Assembly: GCF_038396765.1 (NCBI RefSeq)
Contig: NZ_CP150096.1
Location: forward strand, 1,037,001 to 1,101,000
Length of the DNA stretch: 64,000 bases
Direction: 5' to 3'
Source: Chitinophaga caseinilytica
GTDB lineage: Bacteria > Bacteroidota > Bacteroidia > Chitinophagales > Chitinophagaceae
The notes beneath the pieces were generated by a model. The model was given only the letters and a program-made list of their open reading frames with translations, did no database searches and had not been told where the DNA came from. Below are positions 22,154 to 29,866 of the stretch, one piece after another. The position numbers and the translations under genes were made by a program. Numbering within the stretch: the stretch's first letter is position 1; each line of letters begins with the position of its first letter.

Positions 22154-22762
22154 TTGTAGGATTTGCAGTTCAAAGCCACGAATGCAAGGTAGATCTTATT
22201 GATTTTCTGATAATTGGGTACTATCCGGAAGTTATGATTGTGGTATTGGTTGATTAATGCCCATTTTTTAAACATTCTTGATTGAATATTCCCGGGACTG
22301 CGCCCTTAGAGGTACCATTTAAAAGCTACCCGTGCTATTTCTATGGGTATAAGGATTTATTAAGATGGTATTGGGGTGTAAAACTTGCCTACTTGCAATG
22401 ATTTGCTGTTTTAGCCCTTTTTGCCTTTCTTCAGGACCCTCAGAGACATGTTTTCTCCCCCTCTTTTATTCTAATGGTTGTTTGTTTCTGTAGTTGGTTG
22501 ACAAGGCGGACTATTTTTGATCTCTTGGTTAGTTTGCAGGTGGATCTTTGCTGCTGAGGCCGCCATTTTCATCATGTACATATGCGTTATTGGGATGGTA
22601 GCAGTGCTGAGCTGTATTATTTGGTGAAATCCTTCCTGTTCATAGCTCATTTAACTCATCTCGTGCAGTTAGGATATCCAGTTCGCATACTTTGAACCAA
22701 TTAATGCCTTATTGATAGGGTGTCTCCCCGACCAGGTATGTGTTTTTTATTAAAGACTTGCA

Positions 22763-22778
22763 TGTTCCACGTGGAACA
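22763..22778. other. parS site 4
   Basis: A perfect TGTTCCACGTGGAACA palindrome with the flanks A and T, extending the symmetry to 18 bp. Confidence 0.85.
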
Positions 22779-22865
22779 TGATTGGTTTTGCTCTTTTAGA
22801 AGCCGGAATGCTTCCTTCCCTTTTAAATTTGAAGTGATCGACGCCTTGAGGTAGGCATAACCCCA

Positions 22866-22881
22866 TGTTCCACGTGGAACA
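22866..22881. other. parS site 5
   Basis: A perfect TGTTCCACGTGGAACA palindrome with the flanks A and T, 103 bp from site 4. This is the tightest pair in the cluster. Confidence 0.85.
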
Positions 22882-23739
22882 TAGAGCGTAAATGCATCAA
22901 TATCTAGGTTAAACAGTTGCTTTTGGCTGGACTGAGGCACTCGAGGATAGATTTTGGGATTTAGCGTATGGGTTTTCGTGGGTGTTGCTTTAGTATTCTG
23001 AGTTAACAAGGACGTTCCCTGGGAAAGTAGTTTCTCGGTGGATTAGGAGGACGCAGCAGGGGAAGGTTTACCGGGGGCGTATGAAGAGGGCTGTCCCAGG
23101 TTGAGATAAGTCGGGGGAATGGGGTTTCATTATACTGAGGCTTTCGAAGGATGCCAACCAATGTTACTTGGTACCCAACTTTCTACTGTGAAAGGAGTTT
23201 GCTTTTTCTTAATCAGGGGCAAATAGGGTCTTTTTTTGCTTTTCTTTCTTGCTTGCCCCACTTCCGAGGGCTTTCTACGTGTTTGAGGCATTTTCGTGCC
23301 GAGGGATTTGGGTTTATTCATCTAGTATGCTGGTAAAGTAGTTCCTTCCCAACACAGCATCCCTTCCTTATGGATAATTCTGCAGGCTTAAGTTTTCTCT
23401 TTTGGCCCATTAGTAATGAGTAATTATCCCTCCACATCCCAGCGTTCTTGCCAATAAATCGCCACTTTCTGGAAATATCACTTAGACAAGGAGCTTTAGG
23501 GATAGAGGTTCTTAAGTTTCATTTCCAATTACTGTGTATTCAAAGGGCCTCAAGGATACCTTATTCATGTTTCAATACCCCCTCTTCCAGATGCTTTTCG
23601 TTCATTCCCGGTGTTCCTTCATGAATAGCTTCGCGATTTATTCCCAATTGCGACTTAATATGGTTCCTACACCCGCCAATACTTAGAAGTTTCGCCCTCT
23701 TCCTCTAAAAACCAATAATAATCTATGGTTCGATGTGGC

Positions 23740-24500
23740 CAAAACAAAGCTCCTATCCCCACATATCTTACTCCTCGGAGAGGAGAAACAAAGAAACTAT
23801 GACCCTCATTCCAATGAGTTAAATCCCTTTTCCTCAAAGGAAGTTAGTTTCCTCACCCCCGGAGAGAAGAAACAGAGGAATTATTTCCCTTCACATCCAA
23901 AGGGTTTCCTCCCTTTCCCTCTAAGGGATTTAGTTTCCTCGCTCCTCGGAGAGCAGAAACAAAGGAATCATGTCCCCACTTCCAAAGAGTTTCTTCCCTT
24001 TTCCATCAAAGGAAATAGTTTCCTTACCCCTCGGAGAGCTCAACAAAGGAACAATGTCCCCGCATTCAAAGAGTTTCTTCCCTTTTCCCTCTAAGGAAGT
24101 TAGTTCTCTCACCCCCGAGAGCAGAAACATAGGAACTATGTTCCCCTCTTCCAAAGAGCCTACTCTCTATTTTCCCTAAAGGGATTAAGTTTCCTCGCGC
24201 CTTGGAGAGCCGAAGCATAAGAACCCGTGCCCACTTCTAAAGGTTTTACTCTCTATTTCTTCTAAAAGGATTTAATTTCCTCCCCCTCCGGAGAGCTGAA
24301 GCAATGAAACTATGTCCCCTCTTCCAAAGAACTTACTCCCTTTTTCCTGTATGGGATTTAGTTTCCTCCCCCTCGGAGAACAGAAACAAAGGAACTATGT
24401 TCCCCCACTTGCAAGGAGTCTCCTCCATTTACCGGTAAGGTGGTTCAATTTCATCACCTCTCGGAGAGTTGCAACAGGATTCAGTGTGCCCACTTCCCCA
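23740..24500. repeat. Diverged tandem array B: about 9 units of roughly 85 bp
   Basis: Units start at CCTCGGAGAG near 23776, 23860, 23947, 24032, 24116, 24203, 24289, 24374 and 24462, a regular 84-88 bp period. Within a unit the order is CTCGGAGAGCAGAAACAAAG, then GAACTATGTCCCC, TTCCAAAGAGTTTCTTCCC, TTTTCCCTCTAAGGGA and TTTAGTTTCCTC. Copies differ by roughly 10-25 percent. Parts can be read through in one frame, but the period shifts between 84 and 88 bp, so frames break. Treated as non-coding. Confidence 0.8.
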
Positions 24501-24985
24501 AACTAATCCCATGTTTTCCGGCCGTTATCTACATTGGCAACTACCTCTTACAGATATTCTACACCCCAAAAATCCCTGGAGCTCTTCCCCAACGAACGTA
24601 TTTTCTGAGGTTAGGCGTTGTCTTTTTAGGTTGGAAGCGACACTCGGGGGAAGTTGATTTTACAATTCTCTGCCAGGTTAATCTATCCCCAAAAGCTCAA
24701 TGCTTTCCAGGAAATTTTGGAGCCTGGAATCAAAGACAACGCCCAAAGTAGAATCTAATAAGCACCGCTGCGAATTCGCATCCGTTTCAATTAAAGAACG
24801 TAAGCGAGTATTTCCTATTTGGCCCCCAACTCCGTTACAATCTATATAACCACCTCCAACACCAGAAACCAGGCAAGCAATTCTCGCACCCCACCAAAGA
24901 AATCCTCCGTCCTAATCGAAAGTCAGACAAAGACCATATCCCACCCCATCCCCCAACTTCTACCCTGTCCATCAATCTTTTGACT

Positions 24986-24993
24986 TAACTTTG
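24986..24993 (+). promoter_or_regulatory. -7 element for mnmG
   Basis: TAACTTTG fits TAnnTTTG and lies 19 bp before the mnmG ATG, which implies a leader of only about a dozen bases. It overlaps the in-frame TTG at 24991 and so argues against that TTG as start. No clear TTG -33 element is at the usual distance. Confidence 0.5.
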
Positions 24994-25011
24994 CACTTTC
25001 AAAATTCAAAT

Positions 25012-26880
25012 ATGTTCCCTGTTTACGATGTTATTGTAGTTGGTGCCGGACACGCAGGCTGTGAAGCCGCTGCTGCCGCCGCCAATATGGGTTCCCGGGT
25101 CCTCCTCGTTACCATGAATATGCAGACGATCGCGCAAATGAGCTGCAACCCCGCCATGGGTGGCATCGCCAAAGGCCAGATCGTTCGTGAGATTGATGCC
25201 CTCGGAGGCTACTCCGGCATCGTGACCGACCAGTCCATGATCCAGTTCCGCATGCTCAACCGTAGCAAAGGCCCCGCCATGTGGAGCCCCCGCACACAAA
25301 ACGACCGCATGCTCTTCGCCGCTAAATGGCGCGAAGCCCTGGAAAATACCCCCAACGTAGATTTCTACCAGGATATGGTGAAAGCACTCATCATTAAAAA
25401 CGGTGTCTGCCAAGGTGTAATCACCGGCCTCGGTCACGAAATATCCGCCAAAGCAGTCGTTCTCACCAACGGCACATTTCTCAACGGCGTCATCCATATC
25501 GGCGATAAACAGTTCGGCGGCGGCCGCGTAGCAGAAAAAGCAGCCACTGGAATCACCGAACAATTGGTATCCCTCGGGTTCGAAAGCGACCGCCTCAAAA
25601 CCGGGACACCTCCCCGTATCGACGGCCGATCCCTCGATTACTCCAAAATGGAAGAACAAAAAGGCGACGAAGAAATCGTTGGCTTTAGCTATATGGACGT
25701 TGAAAAGATCCGCCCGGAACAACAACGCTCCTGCTGGATCACCTACACTTCGGAAAATGTACACGAAATTCTGAAGACCGGATTCGATCGCTCACCCATG
25801 TTCCAGGGAAGAATCCAGGGAATCGGGCCGCGCTACTGTCCCTCCATCGAAGATAAAATCAACCGTTTCGCCGAACGCGAACGCCACCAGTTGTTCGTAG
25901 AACCGGAAGGATTCAACACCGTCGAAATCTACGTCAACGGATTTTCAACTTCCCTCCCCGAAGATGTACAGCTAAAAGCCCTGCGCATGGTGGCCGGATT
26001 TGAAAATGTAAGAATGTTCCGGCCCGGGTATGCGATCGAATACGATTACTTCCCACCCACCCAACTGCAATTTTCCCTCGAAACGAAACAGGTCGCCAAC
26101 CTGTTTTTCGCCGGCCAGATCAACGGAACCACCGGATACGAAGAAGCCGCATGTCAAGGTTTGATGGCCGGTATCAACGCACACCTGAAAGTTACCGAAC
26201 AGGCGCCGCTCGTTTTGAAACGCAGCGAAGCATATATCGGCGTACTGATCGATGACCTCATCAACAAAGGGACCGACGAACCCTACCGCATGTTTACTTC
26301 GCGCGCGGAGTTCAGGACCCTCCTTCGCCAGGATAACGCCGACCTCCGCCTGACCGAACGCAGCCACGCCCTCGGTCTCGCGACCGACGAGCGCATGGCC
26401 CGCACCCGCGAAAAACTGGCAGGCGTTGAAAAAATAAAATCCATCCTGAAAGAATTACCGCTCGAGCCCGAAGAAGCGAACGCCTGGTTACAAGCCAGCG
26501 GCTCCGCTCCCCTCACCCAAAAACAACGCGCACACCAGATTTTGCTGCGCCCGGGTATCGACATTTTTTCCATGAAACAGCACTTGCCGAAAGTGGAAAA
26601 AGCACTCGAAAACTATTCAAAGGAAGTGCTCGAGCAGGTAGAAATCCAGGTGAAGTACGACGTGTATATCGAAAAGGAAAATGAACTGGTACAAAGAATG
26701 AGTCAACTCGAAGACCTGATGATCCCGGAATCGTTCGATTATTCCAAACTCGTTTCGTTATCGAACGAAGCGCGCCAGAAATTTTCGCGCATCAAACCGC
26801 GGACCCTCGGTCAAGCGAGCCGGATCAGCGGCGTCAATCCCAGCGACGTACAAATTCTCATGGTCTACATGGGCCGGTAG
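25012..26880 (+). CDS. mnmG: tRNA uridine-5-carboxymethylaminomethyl modification enzyme MnmG (GidA)
   Basis: MnmG works with MnmE to modify U34 of several tRNAs, using FAD and methylene-THF. The FAD site VVGAGHAGCEAAAAAANMGS is at the N-terminus. Typical blocks follow: MSCNPAMGGIAKGQIVREID, RMLNRSKGPAMWSPRTQNDR, LKTGTPPRIDGRSLDY and FFAGQINGTTGYEEAACQGL. A helical C-terminal part ends in RIKPRTLGQASRISGVNPSDVQILMVY. Length is 622 residues, normal. The gene is a classic neighbour of chromosome origins in many bacteria, consistent with the parS cluster beside it. Confidence 0.97.
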   Translation: MFPVYDVIVVGAGHAGCEAAAAAANMGSRVLLVTMNMQTIAQMSCNPAMGGIAKGQIVREIDALGGYSGIVTDQSMIQFRMLNRSKGPAMWSPRTQNDRMLFAAKWREALENTPNVDFYQDMVKALIIKNGVCQGVITGLGHEISAKAVVLTNGTFLNGVIHIGDKQFGGGRVAEKAATGITEQLVSLGFESDRLKTGTPPRIDGRSLDYSKMEEQKGDEEIVGFSYMDVEKIRPEQQRSCWITYTSENVHEILKTGFDRSPMFQGRIQGIGPRYCPSIEDKINRFAERERHQLFVEPEGFNTVEIYVNGFSTSLPEDVQLKALRMVAGFENVRMFRPGYAIEYDYFPPTQLQFSLETKQVANLFFAGQINGTTGYEEAACQGLMAGINAHLKVTEQAPLVLKRSEAYIGVLIDDLINKGTDEPYRMFTSRAEFRTLLRQDNADLRLTERSHALGLATDERMARTREKLAGVEKIKSILKELPLEPEEANAWLQASGSAPLTQKQRAHQILLRPGIDIFSMKQHLPKVEKALENYSKEVLEQVEIQVKYDVYIEKENELVQRMSQLEDLMIPESFDYSKLVSLSNEARQKFSRIKPRTLGQASRISGVNPSDVQILMVYMGR

Positions 26881-26900
26881 AAAAATATATTTCCAAGAAA

Positions 26901-26936
26901 AAAAGAGCGGTCGATTTTTTCGGCCGCTCTTTTTTA
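26901..26936. terminator. Terminator after mnmG
   Basis: AAAGAGCGG..C and its complement GGCCGCTCTTT flank a T-rich loop and are followed by a T-run. The symmetrical A and T runs allow action on both strands. Confidence 0.8.
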
Positions 26937-26952
26937 TGTTCCACGTGGAAAA
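26937..26952. other. parS site 6, imperfect
   Basis: TGTTCCACGTGGAAAA matches the 16-bp palindrome at 15 positions (C to A at position 15). It follows the mnmG terminator and so brackets mnmG together with sites 1-5. Confidence 0.65.
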
Positions 26953-27090
26953 TGGCCATTTCTTCCAAAAAAGCACAATTAGTTGAAAATCAATGAATTA
27001 AAAACGCCTTCAAATTTCGATGATCTCGGCATTACTGAGGGCTAGGTATCAAAAACGATAAAAACCGAAAATCGAGGCTAAAAAGTAGGT

Positions 27091-27098
27091 TATCTTTG
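27091..27098 (+). promoter_or_regulatory. -7 element upstream of the ECF sigma gene
   Basis: TATCTTTG is the most common Bacteroidota -7 sequence and lies 163 bp ahead of the sigma gene start. No TTG lies at the usual spacing upstream, so confidence is limited. The rest of 26953-27260 is AT-rich with no open frame of note. Confidence 0.4.
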
Positions 27099-27260
27099 AA
27101 TGGGGCATTTTTGAGGAAAACGCGGAAGGAAAATCAACGAAATTTTGGGATCGAGGCAACCCTCGGGAAATGAAAACCGTACATACTGTAGTAACGCCCG
27201 AAAAAAATTTTAGCCATCCGTATTCCCGCGGTTTCGGGAAACCCGAATTTTAAAAAATCA

Positions 27261-27839
27261 GTGCAGGACATATCAGCAATCATAGCGGGCTGCAAGAACT
27301 GGAACCGTTCCAGTCAGGAAGCACTTTACCGGCAATTCTTTGGATATGCCATGGCTATCTGTTTGCGATATGCGAATAACAAAGAAGAGGCGATTGAAAT
27401 TTTAAACGACGGTTTCTTGAAAATTTTTCACCACATCGATTCTTACGATACGTCCCGACCTTTCAAAAGCTGGTTGAGCAAAATCATGGCGAACACCGCT
27501 ATCGACCATTTGCGCAGCCGGAAGAAAATCGTTTTTACGGAAGACATCACACAGGTGTATGAATTGGGAATGCCAGACGAATATGCGATCAGTAAATTGA
27601 CTTGCGAAGAAATTCTCCAATTGGTACAACACCTCCCTCCCGCTTACCGGACCGTTTTCAATTTGTATGTGCTCGAAGGATTTCAGCACCAGGAAATTTC
27701 TAACATGCTCGGAATTTCGGAAGGGACATCCAAATCCAATTTGTTTAAGGCGAAGCGGATTCTCAAAGAAAAAATCGAAGCGATAACATCTATGAATATT
27801 TCCGGCCCGGGATCTATCGGTGCCGCCCAACCGTCATGA
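27261..27839 (+). CDS. ECF-type RNA polymerase sigma factor
   Basis: This 192-residue extracytoplasmic-function sigma factor has region 2 (LYRQFFGYAMAICLRYANNKEEAIEILNDGFLKIF, then FKSWLSKIMANTAIDHLR) and region 4 (LQLVQHLPPAYRTVFNLYVLEGFQHQEISNMLGISEGTSKSNLFKAKRILK). The start is a GTG at 27261, because no ATG precedes region 2. It overlaps the next gene by 4 bp (ATGA). That gene has a membrane anchor and probably acts as its anti-sigma or signal partner. Confidence 0.93.
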   Translation: MQDISAIIAGCKNWNRSSQEALYRQFFGYAMAICLRYANNKEEAIEILNDGFLKIFHHIDSYDTSRPFKSWLSKIMANTAIDHLRSRKKIVFTEDITQVYELGMPDEYAISKLTCEEILQLVQHLPPAYRTVFNLYVLEGFQHQEISNMLGISEGTSKSNLFKAKRILKEKIEAITSMNISGPGSIGAAQPS

Positions 27840-29281
27840 GCGAACAGTTTGAACATAACATCCGGAAAAAGCTGCAGGACGCAGAAATTCCATTCGAGCC
27901 CATGGCCTGGGAACGAATGGAAAAGCTGCTGGACGAGCCTAACCGCCGGCGCCCCATCTGGTGGTGGCTGAGCGGGCTTGTGCTCATCCTGGGGCTCGGC
28001 GGCTGGTGGTTCTTCTCGCAGCAAAATGTGGAAAACACCGGCGAAACTTCCGACAACAATATTATTTCCGAAAACCAATTGGCCAATCCGGAAGGAAAAA
28101 ACGGAAAAGTGGATAATACCCCCGTTTCCGGAACTGCAAAACTTCCATCCGCGGATGATGGGAAATCGAATGTGGATAATCCATCGAAATCGTCCGCATC
28201 TCCTTCCGCCAATTTCATTTCAAAAGGAGAAAATTCGAATGATGTGGATAAAGGGGCTTCCACCTCCCCTTACTCTTCGGCAAAAAATAAGAACCAGAAA
28301 TCCCGGATTGGAAAAAACAACTTCGCCGCAAACATCACCGCGCAAAACCGGAACAACGAAACTCCGGATGTGGATAAAGTGACCGGTTCATCATTGATGG
28401 CTAAAAAAGGAAACACCGGTGTGAATAATTCAACGGCTCCTTCCGCTAATAACCCTCAAAACAATGGAACGGAAAATCCGGATGTGAATAAGTTGACCGG
28501 ATCAACGAAAATTATCGATCAAAAATCGAACGATACCAATTCGGATGTGAATAAGCCGGCGCCGCCGATCCTTCCTACGCAAAATCAGGCCGACAAAAAA
28601 ACGGATGTGGATAAAGGCGCAGGAATTACACAAACGCCTGGATTGAATAATCCTTCCTCCGAAACGAAAACAGACTCGGCACAATCTAATCCCGATCCCA
28701 GGAAAGCCCCGCGGAGAAAGGGTTTCGAAGGAGGCATCTTCCTCGGACCAGACGTAAACGCCACCGGATCTTTCGTTGGCACCAAGATCGGGTTCACCGG
28801 CGGCCTCCTGCTCAGGTATCATGTGAATAACCGTTGGTATGTTAGTACCGGCGCCGCCTACACGAAAAAAATCTACGGCGCTTCGCCCGACGAATACAAA
28901 GTTACCGGCCCCGCATATTACACAGACATCGATGCGGATTGTGACGTGATCGACGTACCGCTCAATCTGCATTACGTTTTTGCAGAACGCCCGTCTGGCA
29001 GATGGAACGTGAGCGCGGGCGTATCCACCTATTTCATGCTGCGCGAAAAGTATGATTATTACTATACCAACTATCCCAAACGGACCCGCGTGTACAGCAA
29101 CCAAAACCAACACTGGTTTTCCGTCATCAACCTCAGCGCCGGTTGGGAGAAAAACACGAAAGGCCGGTTGAACTGGGGCTTGCAACCGTACGTGAAAATT
29201 CCGGCCGGTGGCGTTGGGGAAGGAAAAGTGAAGTTGTATTCCGCCGGCGTCAGCCTGCAGCTCACATTGGGTAAAAAGTAA
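27836..29281 (+). CDS. Membrane-anchored protein with repeat linker and C-terminal beta-barrel
   Basis: This 481-residue partner of the ECF sigma factor has an N-terminal cytoplasmic part (about 1-38, FEHNIRKKLQDAEIPFEPMAWERMEKLLDE, resembling short anti-sigma regions) and one membrane helix (about 40-60, PIWWWLSGLVLILGLGGWWFF). An Asn/Ser-rich linker of some 230 residues carries repeated (D/N)V(D/N)(K/N) motifs. A C-terminal domain of alternating strands ends in YSAGVSLQLTLGKK, like PorT-type outer-membrane beta-barrels. The architecture suggests one protein bridging both membranes. At the DNA level the linker motifs coincide with DnaA boxes. Confidence 0.75.
   Translation: MSEQFEHNIRKKLQDAEIPFEPMAWERMEKLLDEPNRRRPIWWWLSGLVLILGLGGWWFFSQQNVENTGETSDNNIISENQLANPEGKNGKVDNTPVSGTAKLPSADDGKSNVDNPSKSSASPSANFISKGENSNDVDKGASTSPYSSAKNKNQKSRIGKNNFAANITAQNRNNETPDVDKVTGSSLMAKKGNTGVNNSTAPSANNPQNNGTENPDVNKLTGSTKIIDQKSNDTNSDVNKPAPPILPTQNQADKKTDVDKGAGITQTPGLNNPSSETKTDSAQSNPDPRKAPRRKGFEGGIFLGPDVNATGSFVGTKIGFTGGLLLRYHVNNRWYVSTGAAYTKKIYGASPDEYKVTGPAYYTDIDADCDVIDVPLNLHYVFAERPSGRWNVSAGVSTYFMLREKYDYYYTNYPKRTRVYSNQNQHWFSVINLSAGWEKNTKGRLNWGLQPYVKIPAGGVGEGKVKLYSAGVSLQLTLGKK
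28108..28830 (-). other. DnaA-box array inside a coding repeat
   Basis: Reading the minus strand, perfect DnaA boxes TTATCCACA lie at 28171-28179, 28243-28251, 28369-28377 and 28606-28614. TTATTCACA, which fits TTWTNCACA, lies at 28420-28428, 28483-28491, 28546-28554 and 28822-28830. A one-mismatch copy is at 28108-28116. All have the same orientation. Successive spacings from 28108 to 28606 are 63, 72, 126, 51, 63, 63 and 60 bp. Every copy is written as nnT-GTG-RAT-AA in frame. Another perfect box, in the opposite direction, is at 29558-29566 inside hemJ. DnaA binding is inferred. Confidence 0.6.
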
Positions 29282-29288
29282 AAGCGGA

Positions 29289-29819
29289 TTATTTTTTCTT
29301 CTCGCGGATGTTTTTGTACACCTTGATCGCCATCATCAGCGCGGCGGTAAAAAGGGCAAGTCCGGCCAGGGCCCAAACCGTACTCAGAAAACTTTTCAGG
29401 ACTACCAGGAAAACGATCGCTACCAGGAAGATCGTGGCTACTTCGTTCCAGACGCGGAGTTGCGTGGAACTGCGTTTGATGACCCCGGCCTGGAGGTCTT
29501 TGTAAATACCATGAAGGAAAAAGAAATAAAAATACAGGCCGAGCACGAATGCCAGTTTTATCCACAGCCAAACCGGGATGCTACCCAGCAGAAATACCAT
29601 CCATGGCCCAAAAATCAACGTCAGCACGGCCGACGGCCAGGTGATCCCGAACCACAACCTTTTCATCATGATCCGATATTGATCCTGGAGGATGCTGCGA
29701 CGGGGCTCTTCCATCTCCTGCGCTTCCGTGAAATACACGAACAGCCGCACGATGTAAAACATCCCGGCGAACCAGGTCACGATGAAAATGATATGAAGCG
29801 CCTTGATGGTGAGGTACAT
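29289..29819 (-). CDS. hemJ: Protoporphyrinogen oxidase HemJ / CopD-like membrane protein
   Basis: This 176-residue membrane protein has four to five helices. HIIFIVTWFAGMFYIVRLFVY near the start carries the histidine and arginine conserved in HemJ, and WIKLAFVLGLYFYFFFLHGIY in the middle carries the conserved lysine. HemJ oxidises protoporphyrinogen IX to protoporphyrin IX in bacteria lacking HemG and HemY. The ORF is convergent with the preceding gene; the two stops lie 7 bp apart. Confidence 0.9.
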   Translation of the reverse strand: MYLTIKALHIIFIVTWFAGMFYIVRLFVYFTEAQEMEEPRRSILQDQYRIMMKRLWFGITWPSAVLTLIFGPWMVFLLGSIPVWLWIKLAFVLGLYFYFFFLHGIYKDLQAGVIKRSSTQLRVWNEVATIFLVAIVFLVVLKSFLSTVWALAGLALFTAALMMAIKVYKNIREKKK

Positions 29820-29866
29820 AATGGCAAAAATAATTAAAAATCACGGGGCGTCCGTCACCCGCCCGT

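Larger units (their letters stand above)
20690..24985. other. 4.3-kb gene-free centromere-like region
   Basis: Open frames in this stretch are short and lack conserved motifs, ordinary codon use or credible starts, so I call no gene. It contains parS sites 2-5 (21.86-22.88 kb) and tandem array B (23.74-24.5 kb). The plus strand is clearly G-rich up to about 23.33 kb and clearly C-rich from about 23.34 kb to mnmG. It has lower GC than the flanking genes. A 4-kb gap is exceptional for this phylum's compact genomes. Confidence 0.7.

Noticed and set aside
23735..24094. 119-codon plus-strand frame in array B with a repeated peptide
   Set aside because: It covers only four repeat units, stops where the period shifts, and has no promoter or neighbour supporting translation.
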